DNA of 64,000 nt from Adiantum capillus-veneris (taxonomy: Eukaryota > Streptophyta > Polypodiopsida > Polypodiales > Pteridaceae): assembly GCA_014529385.2 (NCBI GenBank), contig CM043971.1, forward strand, positions 96,314,382 through 96,378,381, given 5' to 3'. Both the position numbers and the translations under genes were made by a program. Of the stretch, positions 42,640 through 54,339 are shown piece after piece. Below the pieces are notes generated by a model, which saw only the letters and a program-made list of their open reading frames with translations, had not been told where the DNA came from and searched no databases. How positions within the stretch are numbered: position 1 is the stretch's first letter; each line of letters begins with the position of its first letter.

Positions 42640-45191
42640 CTCATTGTAGTTCAACAACCTTTTTGGCTAAATTTTTGTTTTCCTCTTCTATTCTTTGGGC
42701 AGCATCAGCAGTTGGTTGTCTTTGTCTGAGAGATGCTTGCAATTCTTGTACTTGCTTTTGGAGCCTCTCATTCTCTTCCATCACCTCAAACACTTACTGG
42801 GCCTCCAAGTCTTCTTCTACAGCTGGAATAGGTTGTCTTTGGAAGTCTTGCAGTTGTTTCTTCAATGCTTCTTCTGTCTTCATAGCCTTCTGTGATGAGT
42901 ATCTTTTGTTTTCTTTCCATGTCGAGTTCCTTCTTTAGAGCTTCTACTTCATTGATCAGGCTTCCTTGCAAGGGTGGTGCTACTGTCTTGCCCTTCCTTG
43001 CCCTCTCTAGCTCCCTTGCCTGAATCTCTGCCGCCGCTCTTAGGTCATTGACTTCCTACTTCAAATCATCGATAGCCTTAGTCATAGCATCCTTTTCAGT
43101 GGAGTATTTGGCCGCATCCAATACCATGCCGTCTATGGTCTTTTGGCATTCTTACAGATCCTTTTGAGCCCGTGAAAGATTAGCCTTATCTTGGTCCAAC
43201 AGCTCTCTTTTCAATTGCACCCTTGTATTCTTAGCAATTCCAAGCTTCAGCACCATAGAAGCTATTTGTCTGTCCTTGGCATACACCGAGTCTTTATTCC
43301 TCATCCCTTGCACTAGCAACTCACTATTGCGGCAAGCAACCTTTGTCATCTCATAATCTTGGTTTTGTGATGCTTTCATTATTGCCTCATTCCGATACTT
43401 CATCTTTTGAATGAGCTTGTCTGCAATGTTGAGGTCCATTCTGTTGAGTTGAATCAAAGTTTGAGGGTCTCTAGAGCTGGTTGCTTCATCTTCATCATAC
43501 TCTTGCTCAACTTCCTCCTCTTTCAACTCCGTCTGTTGTGTCTGTGTTCTTTGAGATCCTTCCGTTCTTTCGGTTTCTCCTATCTGCACTCGATCTGGCT
43601 GAGGTGGACTTGGCATTTGTTGATCCAATGGTGGTGTAGGCGGTCTATCCCCAATAGTTGGTGGTTGTTGACCCCCTTGATTTGTAGGTAGTTTTGAAGG
43701 GTCTTCATCCCTTGATGGAGTTGGTTCCTTTTGTTGAGTTACTGGTGGGGTTGGCACTCTCTTCTCTTGAGTTTGCGGGTTTGGAGGTGGAACAGGTACT
43801 TCTTGTTGCACATTGGGTGGGTTCTGAGGTGGTTGAGGAGGCTCTTGTTCCTCATTTCCTGTTGGAGGTCTAGGAGACGGAGGATCATTTTGTTCCTTCT
43901 CTCCTTGTGCTGGCCTCAACTGACTTCTCAGCTCTTCCAAATCAGCCTCCTCTATATGTACCCCAGGTTCATCTTCAACATTCTTCTTTGCGATGTACTC
44001 CTCGAACAAATCTTTTTCAAAGGCTATGGAGCCAAACTTCTTGGATCTGAGGGTGAAAGAGGTGATGGAGGGCTTCCATTTCTCATCTAGGTCTCCCCTT
44101 AAAGACCTTGAAATTACAAATCCTTCAAGGATCCGTTGCATCTTTGCCCTTTTCTGAGCTTCAGTGGTTCTGAGTTCATCATCTACCTTCCTCTTTTCTT
44201 TCTTGGCTCTGTCTAACTCTTTCTTTCTTTCATCTTCCTGCTGCTGCTTGGAAGATTGTTGTGTTCTCTTGGCACTTTCTCCAATCTTCTGCCTCCAATA
44301 GTGGTGTGTGAGGGAGGTGCCGGCCTATCTTCTTCGTCAGAACTGTCAGGTGGCACTGAAGCATGCTATAGCCACTCATTTGCGATGGTCCAGGTTGTAG
44401 TCGGGGTCTCTAGCTCCAATACCCCCATATATGATCCTTGTCAGTAGTTCACCTCCTGCTATGTATTTTGGCAACTTTAGGTGCAGCTTGGTGACAAATT
44501 CATGTATATAGTTGGCATGGTCGATCATCTGCCCATGTGGGAATGTCAGTGCCCAAGCAAAGGTTGTGATGGTGGCTCCATGTGGCGTAGTGTACCTCAT
44601 AGGCCTCTTGTTGAAGCATGAGAGGATCTGTTGGTAGACTTGCATGAGTTGTACCACATTCTGACTCTGTATGTGTCTGAAGCTTGGTAGTGAAGAAGTT
44701 TCTGTGTAAACCTTCACATTAGGATGTTTGCTATTCATATTGGCTCCGACACTTGAGACCTTGAGTGCGTCTGCCACTATCTTGGGAGTTATCTTGATTT
44801 CCACTGGCTCGTCATTCATGTCATTAACAATGTAGAAGCCATTTTTTTGTGTATTCTCTATCAGTTGGTGCACTCTCTTGAAGTCTATGGCTATGGGAGA
44901 GAGGCTGAAAAACTCCAACAATCCTACTTTGCTTAGGAGTATTCTGAGTACTCCTTTGGTCAGGTATGTCTGTAGCTACTTGGATAGCATTACCACCTCT
45001 ACCTTCTGACCTTCACTGTCCTTGTAAGCTCCCTGATAAATTGCAATGTAGTTACTCTTGAGTGTTCCCTTAGGGATCCATGTATAGGCCTTCTTCAGAG
45101 TTGCTGGCACTATAGTGAAATCTCCCGTTTCTTCTATGCTTCTTTTTACTGTCTTTTTCTTCTTTGGAGAGTCCATTGCACCTGTTGTCAC
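42640..45191 (-). pseudogene. ORF X: long coiled-coil ORF, N-terminal and middle parts
   Basis: Minus-strand coding relic of about 850 codons. The start is MTTGAMDSPKKKKTVKRS (basic, nuclear-signal-like). After one in-frame stop at 44976 comes a conserved-looking domain (44921-44376; FFSLSPIAIDFKRVHQLIE, TPHGATITTFAWALTFPHGQ). After frame changes a Pro/Gln-rich linker follows (44141-43450), then an acidic patch and long Glu/Lys/Leu-rich coiled-coil stretches to about 42650 (ALKKELDMERKQK, VFEVMEENERLQKQVQEL). It also has one WIPK motif (KAYTWIPKGTLK). I do not recognise the family. Its C-terminal part appears separately at 58719-59640 and 61207-62100. Confidence 0.65.
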
Positions 45192-45199
45192 ATGGCAAA

Positions 45200-46330
45200 G
45201 GAAACTTGAGATCTTGTTTCAAACATGACAACTTAAGTAGGTATTAATATGACCCTGTTAGTTTCCCCAAAGGTTAGTTTACATGATGGATGAACATGCA
45301 TATGACTACCGTCACCAAACTTGCGTTTTTTCACAAATGATTAAAATCTGATATGCACATGTCCAAATGTAATGAAACTTGGTATATAGGCTCTTGAAGA
45401 GGTGTAGGACACAATGGTCACCACCAGATTTGAATTTGACCCCTGTATGCATGTTATGTACTCTATCGCGATGATTTTGTTGATCTGATCTCATGGCTGC
45501 CTTTTATACCTTCCTTACAAGCCCTGATATCAATTTGACACCATTTGCCCTTCCATTTACTTGTAACCCTAATCTAGGGTTCCCGTCCCAGACATGGCTT
45601 AATCTCTTTGCACCTTGCTTTGTTTTGGCCCATACTTGGTGTGTAGCCTCCAGAAGACATGGAGAACCCAGGCATGCCAGCCAAATTTGATATCTCTGCC
45701 ATGTAGCCTGAAGCCTCTGGTGAAGTTTAAGACTATTCTGAATACCTTAAACTCTATTTTTGATACCTTGTGGCCTTAAAAAGAATTCCTGTTGGTTTGG
45801 CTCATGATGTGATGCATATGATATCGGTAATGCATAAAAGACATGTAGTCATGGTATATAAACAATGTGTGAAGACAAAATATGAAAAATGTTCCCATAT
45901 ATGTGTGTTTCCGGAACTCTATCGCGATAGAGTTCCTAAGTGTGATTTGTGCATTTTTTTGGACATACAGTCATACACTCATTGTTAGTAGGCTCTTACT
46001 AATACATACATTAAGTTTTGAGAGAGTTTTGATCACTTGCTGGTTTTGACCATTTGAGTCCAGACTTAGTCCGGAAGCCAACTTTCATAGATTCTGTCCA
46101 CCATTAGCCATTTTGTATGTCCCATATGTTCCCTCTTGCTCGGGGATTCAGTCAAGGTGGTCGGTTTTCCATTTGGTACTCCCTCCATCAACTTTGACCG
46201 TTTGTACCGTTTTTCAGCCTGAAAGCGTCGTTTTTCTCCATGAAGTGTTAGTTCACCAAAGTTAGCATCCAACCATGTTTGTAACATTGTCGGAATACTC
46301 CCTGTCAAATTTCCTATCATTTGGTCACTT
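45200..46330 (-). other. Spacer before ORF X with ATCGCGAT-core palindromes
   Basis: Non-coding leader-like sequence. It holds a perfect 24-bp palindrome at 45913-45936 (half-site GGAACTCTATCG) and a half-eroded copy at 45459-45475 (ACTCTATCGCGATGA). The same motif occurs in the 5' leaders next to the LTRs at 57423 and 59864. Confidence 0.85.
45913..45936. repeat. Perfect 24-bp palindrome, half-site GGAACTCTATCG
   Basis: GGAACTCTATCG followed by its exact reverse complement, with no spacer. Confidence 0.98.
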
Positions 46331-47566
46331 GGTTAGCCCGAGAGAGCTCCGTGACGCTTTATGCGATTTCTGTCGAGGTTGGACTTTAGACCCCGCTTTT
46401 GGGTATCTATTTGACATGATACTTTAAGGGTGTCTTCCCTATGCTATGGATCACCTGCTGTCAAGTTTTGGTGCAGTTTCAACCACTTTGGCATATTTGC
46501 TCTTCTGCTAGCCCTGAGAAATTAGGGTTTTTTGGGACGCGTGTTGACGCTCTTTGAGGTCATAGAAAAGGTCCTTAGGGTCTAAGCAAGATGTCCTATA
46601 AGTCTCCTAGCTTTTGGGTTACCCTATCTCAGCCATTGGTTTGGTCTACACCTGTGCTATGCACGTGCTGTGTGGGTTGTGGCGACTTTCTCACGTTGAT
46701 CAGGGGTAGGGACACCTAGATTTAAGGTTAATGAACTCACCTCTCATCCTATATGTTGTGTGGTGTCTCCTCTCGGGCGTATAGGATGCTGGAAGGCTCT
46801 ATCTATTTTGAAATCTCTCTCTCTCTCAAGCTACAACTAGGGAAATGAGAGGACTCTAGGAGACCTTGACTATTATATGTGCTCGGGGCCCGGACATGAA
46901 ATTCTACCATATTTTATCAATAGCCATAACTTTTTGTGTAATATGGTTTAGACTCGCTAATTTCCTGATTTGGACTCCGTATGCTTAGATTCCATCTCTT
47001 TTGGCGTTTCCACCATTTTGGCAGTCGGTTTGACGTAGGCTGGTTTTCTGCATCCTCTGATGACTTCCAAAAATTTTCTATGTCTTGTATGCATTCTCAT
47101 GATCATGCGTCTCTTCAGCCGCGTCTTCATCTGGATTACTGAGTTTATTATGTGATTTTTCTTAGAAAAATACCAAAAATAGACTCAAAAATATAAAATT
47201 GAACCAAAAATAGCAAATCGACTCTAAGAAAATCCTAAAATTACTAACTCACCCTAATACATACTTTTCTAATAACGTCTATACACAAGCGCCATCATTG
47301 ACCTCTTTTTTGGCTTTTTTGTGACTTTTTAAGCCATTTTTAACGTAAATAACTCAATTTGAGACGGAATTGAAGCTTTATACAGTATATACACATCCCT
47401 AGGGGCTCATATAACATTTTTTTGTCCCCGTCCATATCTGTCGATTCATAACAAGAGGGCATATATCAAAAGTCGTCAAATTTCGCAATAAAACGCAAAA
47501 ATCAAAACTCAATCAAACAGTACCCTTTAATATACTTTTCATAATCTTGGGTCCGCATTTAGAATG
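46331..47566 (-). other. Non-coding spacer between WxPK ORF and ORF X
   Basis: No ORF with recognisable content. It begins, in minus orientation, right after a purine tract (47567-47580). It may be an LTR or internal spacer of the large gypsy element. TG/CA ends are not evident, so I leave it open. Confidence 0.5.
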
Positions 47567-47580
47567 CCTCCCCCCTCCTA
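47567..47580 (-). other. PPT-like purine tract after the WxPK ORF
   Basis: The minus strand reads AGGAGGGGGGAGG about 55 bp after the end of the WxPK frame. The 14769-16292 ORF is likewise followed closely by a PPT-like tract. Confidence 0.6.
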
Positions 47581-47636
47581 GTCAGAGTCCTCCCGAACGA
47601 CAGGGTATCACCAAGGGTATGTGTTGTGCATGGGCT

Positions 47637-48113
47637 TTAAAACCTCGTGCGAATGCAAGCCTTATAATGTAGCCCTAGAATGCATACACAATCAATGCAT
47701 GGTAAAATTAATGTTGTACTAGAGGAGGGTATAAGCAATGTGCTTATTGGTGTTTGTTGTTGAGGTTTCCATATTTTACCTGTTGGTTGGTTTACCTCGT
47801 TGTCGATGCGTTTCTTAGGTATCCACATGGTTTGTTTGTCGATTTGCTCGTGTGCTAATTGTTTAGGCACCCATGTACACCTAATGGTTGATTTTTTGTT
47901 AAGAGTAACTTGTGCCTTTGATGAAGTTTGGGTTGGTGTTATTTGCCGTTTTGGTACCCAAATCTTTCTGCTTCTTGCAACTACTTTTTGTGTTGTGGCT
48001 GTCTTTGTTGTTCCGTTGGTGATCTTGTTTGTGTAGATGGGCGTCACACAGTTTGTTTTGGATGCTCTGTTATGGTCGAAGACACAAGAAGGAGTATGTT
48101 CTTTGGTAACCAT
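47637..48113 (-). pseudogene. WxPK-repeat part of the 3' ORF
   Basis: The 158-residue minus frame carries SRKIWVPKRQ, IRCTWVPKQLA, KQTMWIPKKRI and GKIWKPQQQ, four motifs at short, roughly even intervals in a basic Thr/Gln-rich chain. It lies just downstream of the retropepsin frame (48302-48822), the same order as in the 507-aa ORF at 14769. A frame change separates the two halves. Unknown function; the repeated W-x-P-K could be a binding motif (inference). Confidence 0.7.
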
Positions 48114-48301
48114 ACTTGGTAACGACTTGTTTGATCAAACTATGCCCTGAAAACATCTGTTCCTCTTGCCCACACTTGCCTGGCCCTTCCCTGCATATTA
48201 GTCTTGGCTAGTTTGGGCCATTTTTCTCACCAAGTGATTTCACACGGTTCTGGTGTTTTTATGATTGGTGTGCTTCGACATTCCTGGCGCCACATTGCCG
48301 A

Positions 48302-48822
48302 TTATTCTGCGTTGGTTAGGAATGGTTCTTCGCATGCCTGCTCTTTGAAGTGAGCTGTGCTGACAATTAAATCCACTGTGAGCTTATGTATTTTCATCCA
48401 TGGTACTCCAAAAATGCATGGCGTTGACGATCCTTTGGACATTACATGAAATTTATCCGGATATTTCTCGCCCTTGATGTTAATTGGTACTATCATCGCA
48501 AACATGGTTGTCACCGTAGCTCCTGTTGCTACTTGTACCTCATAATGCTCTTGGCATTGTGCAATTGGTGCTAATTTGCAATAAAGTTTGTAGCTTAAAA
48601 TGTTAAGCTTCACACCTATATCTAGGAGCGCAAAAGACTCCCTTTGCTCTTGTCCAATCTTAATCCAAATGTATGGACTAAAACAGTCATCATCGTACGT
48701 GGCTTTCGTAGCATTATCTTCAGCCATATATTCCTAAATAACCTAGCAAGTGCCTGGCTATCTGCATCTTCTTGAATTACGCTGAGTTGTGGCAATGGAA
48801 TTTCCGATTGTACCATCACCAT
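48302..48822 (-). pseudogene. Second retropepsin, downstream of integrase
   Basis: A Met at 48822 lies about 20 bp after the integrase stop. After a frameshift near 48720, the frame 48727-48302 encodes FALLDIGVKLNILSYKLYC, in which the catalytic DTG has become DIG, and PCIFGVPWMKIHKLTVDL (ILG-x-PW block). It aligns with LLDTGAKYNLLSYGVWCQLG of the 14769 ORF. The element already has a protease between gag and RT (52950-53219), so this is an additional one. Confidence 0.8.
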
Positions 48823-48840
48823 GTTAACTGTCCTTAATAA

Positions 48841-49270
48841 CTACTTACGCTTTGCAATCCTTTCGTGGGCCTCCTGTTGAGCTTGCTTCTTCTTCCGCTC
48901 TTGCTCAATCCTGTATTCCTTACCATAATGGATCTTAAACAACATGTCTGGAGTTAGTGGTAAATGATATTTCTTTAAACGACACCCACTAATCCAATTA
49001 GGCATTTTGACTCCATCTAATGTTGCAAGCTTAACAACATCGTTAGATGATGTATCATGAATAAAAAATGACCCCATGCCTTGCTTTTTTAATTTCTTGA
49101 ATCTTGCTTTAATGTATAAACAAGCACCTAATCACCTGTCTTGAAATTTTTGTTCTTGACATGCTTGTCAAAAAAACTCTTTTTGTTGTCTCTTCTTGGC
49201 ATAGATGGTTGCAACCATGGTTAGACGCAACTCATCCAACTTGTCAAGGTCATCAAGACGTTCAGGCATC
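48841..49270 (-). pseudogene. Integrase C-terminal domain, large gypsy element
   Basis: After frameshifts near 49270 and 49140, the frame 49077-48841 reads FFIHDTSSNDVVKLATLDGV and WISGCRLKKYHLPLTP, the GPY/F-like C-terminal part, with a basic tail (ERKKKQAQQEAHERIAKRK) before the stop. Confidence 0.75.
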
Positions 49271-49797
49271 TCATGTCCTGTCCAATCCAACTTTTTGGCC
49301 ACTCATAACGTGGGGTGGTCTATAGGCAGCCATATACGCCCATAACGCTGAATTTAGCATTTGATCCCAATCAGTTTTAGATTCACTGACCAATTTTGTC
49401 AATATTGTGCACAAGGTTTTGTTTATGGCTTCGGCTTGTCCATTAGCTTGCGGATGATAGGGAGCTGATTTTCTATGAGTTACCATGAACTCATTCAACA
49501 AATGTTCAATAACCTCATTGAGAAAATGCATCCCTCTATCACTTACAATTTCAATGGGCAAACCAAATCTCACAAAACAAATTCATACAAAAATTGTGCC
49601 GTGGTTCTCGCATCAGCTTTTATCGTGGCTTTAGCTTCTACCCATTTAGTGAGATAATCCGTGGCCACTATGATATATTGGGCATGTGAGTGATAGGCCG
49701 GTGGAGTGATAGGACCAACAAAATCTATTCCCCATTTAGCGAATGCTCTTGCTTTTATCATAGGCCTCAATGGCATCTCATCCTTTTTCGTTGGCAC
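49271..49797 (-). pseudogene. Integrase core, large gypsy element
   Basis: Frame 49797-49570 holds AFAKWGIDFVGPI and VATDYLTKWVEAKA (first Asp). A frameshift leads to 49573-49271 with IVSDRGMHFLNEV (second Asp), HPQANGQAEAINKTL (Glu) and WDQMLNSALWAY. The DDE triad is complete but split over two frames. Confidence 0.9.
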
Positions 49798-49799
49798 TT

Positions 49800-50300
49800 G
49801 TCACATCTTTTAACATATTCGTCTGCATCTTGTATTAAGGTGGGACACCATATCCCAGCTGTCAACACAAGCTTTACCGTCCCTGTCTGTCGAGAAATGA
49901 CCCCCTGATAGGCCTCCATGAGCCTGTTCCAATAAAGGTAAATACTCATTTTCATGAGCACATAACCTCAATTGTTGGTCTGGTCCTCGTCTATATAGTT
50001 GTTTGTTGATCAAATTGTATTTTTTGCCATCAACTTCCAATGATTTCCTATGTGTTTTTGACCAGTCTCCCGGAAGTTCTCTTGTCATAAAAAATTGTAC
50101 AATAGCGTGGCTCCAGTTTGGTGCTATCGTGACTTGGTATAATGTGGCGTGATCCACTGGTGGCTTGGCCATACAAAAATCACATTCTTTGATGTAGTTG
50201 GCTACATCACCTACCATTCCTGGCCAATGCACCCCAAGTCTCTTAAGTCGTTCATAAGTTCTATGTGTTCCATAATGAAATTCTGATTGTATATGAGCCT
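49800..50300 (-). pseudogene. Two tandem H2C2 integrase fingers
   Basis: First finger at 50295-50173: EEAHIQSEFHYGTHR, GVHWPGMVGDVANYIKECDF with a CxxC end. Second finger at about 49920-49800: QAHGGLSGGHFST and, after a frameshift, GIWCPTLIQDADEYVKRCDK with CxxC. Each is preceded by the usual LY..G.D...RLC lead-in (GCLYHHGQDGIFRLC and KQLYRRGPDQQLRLC), so the whole lead-in plus finger unit is present twice. Confidence 0.82.
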
Positions 50301-50559
50301 CCTCAAGATAAGAATCATATTCTTCAGGGCTGATACATAACCTAAAAATCCCATCTTGACCGTGATGATACAAACACCCCGCAATCATCTTATAATGATG
50401 GGCTTGTCGTATATCCTCAACCGTGGTTTTAGTCTCAAAATTAAATCCATATGTCAGCAAGGAAATTATCTTTTCAGTCCACCGTGGTACCATTTCTATA
50501 TTAAATAGATAGGCATCTAGAAGGTCATCACCAACTCCCGTTGGCGCTTCACTGTGACT

Positions 50560-50965
50560 CAATCTCGAAAGATGATCCGCTCTTTGATGCGTAGTCCCCT
50601 TTTTCACCACCACAGTAAAATCAAACTCCAGTAATACAATGAACCATCTTATAATACGTCCTGCATTACAAGGTTTATTCACGAAATAAAGCAATGCCTG
50701 ATGGTCCACAAAAAACATGAACTTATTGGCAAGCAAATAGTGGCAAAAATTCTTTACCGCATAAATCATTCCTAGCCCCTCTCTCTCGGTGGTTGTATAA
50801 TTCTTTTCCGCACAGTTAAGCTGTCTACTGGCATAGATAATAGGAAAATCCGTGTTTCCTTCACCAGGTTGAGCCTACATCCAATAGCAAAAGCCGATGC
50901 ATCAACATGCACATGAAATTTTTTTGACTAATCTCATGCTTTCAAAATAGGAGCTGAAATCAAAG
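50560..50965 (-). pseudogene. RNase H, large gypsy element
   Basis: The catalytic start FHVHVDASAFAIGC is near 50915-50875 in a shifted frame. The 50769 frame continues with MFFVDHQALLYFVNKPCNAG, LLEFDFTVVVKKGTTHQRAD and HLSRL, the family's normal end. Frameshift and stops between the parts. Confidence 0.85.
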
Positions 50966-50969
50966 CTTT

Positions 50970-51740
50970 TTATAACTTGTTGAACGATTTTTCGCATTCA
51001 TGCGTCCAAATGAAGATCGTGATTAGATTATACAAAGGTTTTGCAATTATGGCATACATGTAGATAAATCTACGATAGTAACCACAATGCCCCATAAAGG
51101 ATTGAACCTTTCTCAGCGTAAGTGGCCTTGGTAGTTCAACAATTACATTGATTTTTTCCTCATTTGTAGATATTTCATTCGCAAACACAATGTGACCTAG
51201 GATCTTACCTTGTGTAGCCATGACACATATATCATCCATGTGACTATCCAAGAATTCCCGTAAGTATTCTTTGAATGCATGAGTCATCAACCTTTGGAAT
51301 GTTTCACGCACATTCGTTAATCCAAAGGACATAACCCTAAACGCATAGATACCCCACTCCGTCGCAAAAAGTGTCTTGTATTGGTCCTCAAGCTTTACAG
51401 CCACTTGGCTGTAGCCTGGAAACCCATCAATAAAGCTATAAGCCTGTTTCCCGGTCACTCATTCTAGCACATGATCCGTAATTGGAAGAGGATAATTGTC
51501 CCTAATGGTTGTTGCATTTACTTTTTTGAGATTTACACATACTCGCAATTTTTCATTCTTCTTGGGAACCACCACAATTAGGGAAACCCAATCCATATGT
51601 ATAATCTCATAGATAAACTCAGCCTCCTTTAGCTTATCAATTTCTTCCTTAATGCGTTGAGCAAAAGTCTCATTATATGTGTACGGACGTTGCCTACTTG
51701 GTTTTGACTCTGACTTTAGGGGTATTGAATGCTCAAAATT
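50970..51740 (-). pseudogene. Reverse transcriptase with deletion after the DD box
   Basis: Upstream RT lies in the stretch to 51460 (FIYEIIHMDWVSLIVVVPKK, LRVCVNLKKVNATTIRDNYP). After a stop comes frame 51458-50970 with AYSFIDGFPGYSQVAVKLED, FATEWGIYAFRVMSFGLTN and the catalytic HMDDICV (family Y-x-DD). It then jumps directly to GKILGHIVFANEI, so about 45 residues normally between these blocks are missing. SFMGHCGYYRRFIY follows. Athila/Tat-like rather than chromovirus type (judgement by motif style). Confidence 0.88.
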
Positions 51741-53029
51741 TCTCGATCCATCCCCTTAAAGTCTTGGTAAGATGAAGCAAAGACATCCCTGTACTCCTTA
51801 AGCATCTTTATCAACAATTTTTCCTCCTCTTGGCTCAAATCCGTGGTGATATAAGCCGGTTTAGGACTCTCACCAGGTTCTGATAAGTCAATCTTCTTTG
51901 CATTTTTTGGACCTTCATATGACTCATTTGGCTTAGGTTCTGTCATAGATTGTTGGACCACTAATCTTCTGTCCTGAATAGTGTACTTGTAGTAATGAGA
52001 AAGTACATCAATTTTGTCTTTGGCCTCCTTGTCTGTCATTTCTTCACTACCTTCCATCTCAGTCGTCCACACCGTTTTCAAAGTTTGCTTTAACTCCCTA
52101 TATTTTTTCCTTCGCTTGACTTTGGTAAGAATACTAATGTCAAAGACATCCAATTTCTTGTAGATTACTCTAGACTTCTTTTTATCAGCTTTTTTGGGGT
52201 TAAGGAATCTATCTTTAAGATTCAAGTCTTCCACTAGATTCATAAACCTGCCAATGACTTTATCCTTGACGCAATCAATGGCATTGATAGTCATCAAAAA
52301 ATGTTTCTTGTCTCTAAAGTTTTGCATATGCCTATCTCCCATTCTTAGGCTCTTGGCAATTCTTTTTGCCTTGAAATACCTTTGTCTCCTCGATTTCTGG
52401 TTGGGAAAATCATAGAACTTCTCCTTCTTTTTGTCCTCACTCTCCGATTCATCGGTCTTTTCATCATCTGCTTCAAAATTCCTCTCGTTTTCTAACTCCT
52501 CATTGGATTCTAAAACTTCTGGGGATTAATAGAAAATTTCTTCGTCATCTTGAGTCATTGCCATTACCAAAACTTCTTTGGGTGTTGGCCTTTGTGACTC
52601 ATTCTCTTGGTCATCTTCTTGAATCACCATTACTTTAGTTTCTTCCACAATTGGACTTAGCATATAGAATGGAACTATATCATACCCATTCTCATCGCAA
52701 AATCTCGTAGGCATGACCTCATTTACACACACATCCAATGTAGCCAAAATTTGAGTCCACTCTAGAGGATCTAGCTTATCTTCTGGAAATGGTTCCCTAA
52801 TGTAATCCTCATCATTCAATACTCTATCAAGGACTACTTCATTCCTGTCAAAGTCACTCCATTTTGATACTACAGACATCCAAATCTCCTTCTTTTTGCA
52901 TAACCATGCAGGTACTTCTGATTCACTATGCATAGCAAAATCAAAATATTCAATAGAGATCCCTGTAACTATGATCGTGCAAATTGATTCGTGTTGTAGT
53001 ATCATCGTGTCGAAGATATAGGTAATCAT
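51716..53029 (-). pseudogene. Linker between protease and RT
   Basis: Frames 53029-52526 and 52342-51716 are acidic and Lys/Glu-rich without known domains. The second ends with LSQEEEKLLIKMLKEYRDVF, the helix that usually opens the RT region. The long linker is part of pol; frameshifts and stops break it. Confidence 0.65.
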
Positions 53030-53219
53030 AACCCCAATCTTGAACCATCTTGAGTTGCCTCATGAATGGTATTCCAAGAATGACATCATAATTGCTCTTC
53101 TTTCCAAAATCTACTATGGCTAAGGTATGCTCATACTCTATACCACATGATGATACCATCATTGCTTCTAGCAATCTTAGGGGTCTCTCGACATAACCAT
53201 GTGCTAATTGCAACGTCAT
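52950..53219 (-). pseudogene. First retropepsin, C-terminal half
   Basis: MTLQLAHGYVERPLRLLEAM and FGKKSNYDVILGIPFMRQLK match the second half of plant gypsy proteases, with the ILG-x-P block as VILGIPF. The N-terminal half with the catalytic Asp is not found; the sequence joins gag directly, so it was deleted. Normal gag-protease-RT order. Confidence 0.75.
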
Positions 53220-54334
53220 ACGTATCGTTCTTTGGATTCCTGCTCGAAGTTAATGATCTGAGAGTAGGAATTATGCTCAATTCCCCTCTTGGAGAATTCT
53301 CCTGTGACCTCTTCAGAGAAATCCTCTAGTCTCTCAAACTCCACGTTTTTCAGGGATTGAATACAATCTGCAGCATCTCCCTCGAGAGTCATTCCAAATC
53401 CTTGGAAGTGCATCCTATGGTCATTCACATTCTCCCCATCAGCTATTTGTAAAAATCTAGCCACATGAGCAAACGGGTCTCCCGATCCTGAAATTTTTTT
53501 ATGTACCCATTTTGCTAGCTGCGATGGTCTTACACGTCTCTCTTCGAACAATCTTCCACCTAGTACCCCACCTACCACACCTTCTTTAGGCACTCGTCCT
53601 TCTCGCCAATGATTTATCCTTTCCTCAGGGACAAGTATCACTGGCACTAGTCTTGGCGGAGGTACTCTCATTGGTTTAACTCGTCCATGTGGATGCGCTG
53701 GTCCTGAATTGACCGAATATCCACCTCTCGCACGCGATGTTTCTGCTACTATACTAGGAGCCATACTCATGGATGGTCCTTTCATGCTTATTCAAACAAT
53801 GATCACTTCGTCACGTCGAACACTCTTTCCAGGTCTAAGGGATAACCTCTCCATCTAAGATTCAACTACTCTTTCCTCTTCTACTCTTTGTGAAGTGACA
53901 GGATTCACTTGCATCATTTGGGTCGGAGGTCTCCCATCCATGGTAAACCTATTCAAATCCACATTCACTGCTTGAGAATACTTCCATTCAACCTTATCCA
54001 TCACCAAAGTTGGTGATCCCACTCGACTCTGGTCAGCAAAGACATAAAGATACTTTACGTCTCTCAACTCTTTAGCTATCGGGTGTAAGCACTTGTAAAA
54101 TGTGCCATTGATCTCTCCTTCTAACCGATACAGTCCATCTAACACATAGTCAGTCATGACACTTCTCGTCTTCACAGTGCCTCACAATTCAGTCAATGGT
54201 AGAATAGGAGGTCGCTCAGGCAATTCTACGTCCTCTTGGGTCATTATGATTCTCCCAAATGAATCCACTGAATCAGGATCCTCTATGGCATGGTATTGTG
54301 CACCATTTATGTCCACATAGCAGGTTGAGTCATA
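53216..54334 (-). pseudogene. Gag, large gypsy element
   Basis: Frame 53785-53216 has an Arg/Pro-rich start, then the capsid block (GSGDPFAHVARFLQIADGEN, MHFQGFGMTLEGDAADCIQS, FSEEVTGEF). Upstream frame 54175-53855 (VKYLYVFADQSRVGSPTLVM) corresponds to NLYAFTYLDANGVQVLMVD before the family-A gag. The coding region continues upstream across the solo LTR into 55913-56300. Confidence 0.82.
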
Positions 54335-54339
54335 ATAAA
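54335..54339. repeat. Target-site duplication ATAAA, left copy (solo LTR)
   Basis: ATAAA lies before TGTAACATTT and is repeated at 55908-55912. Confidence 0.93.
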
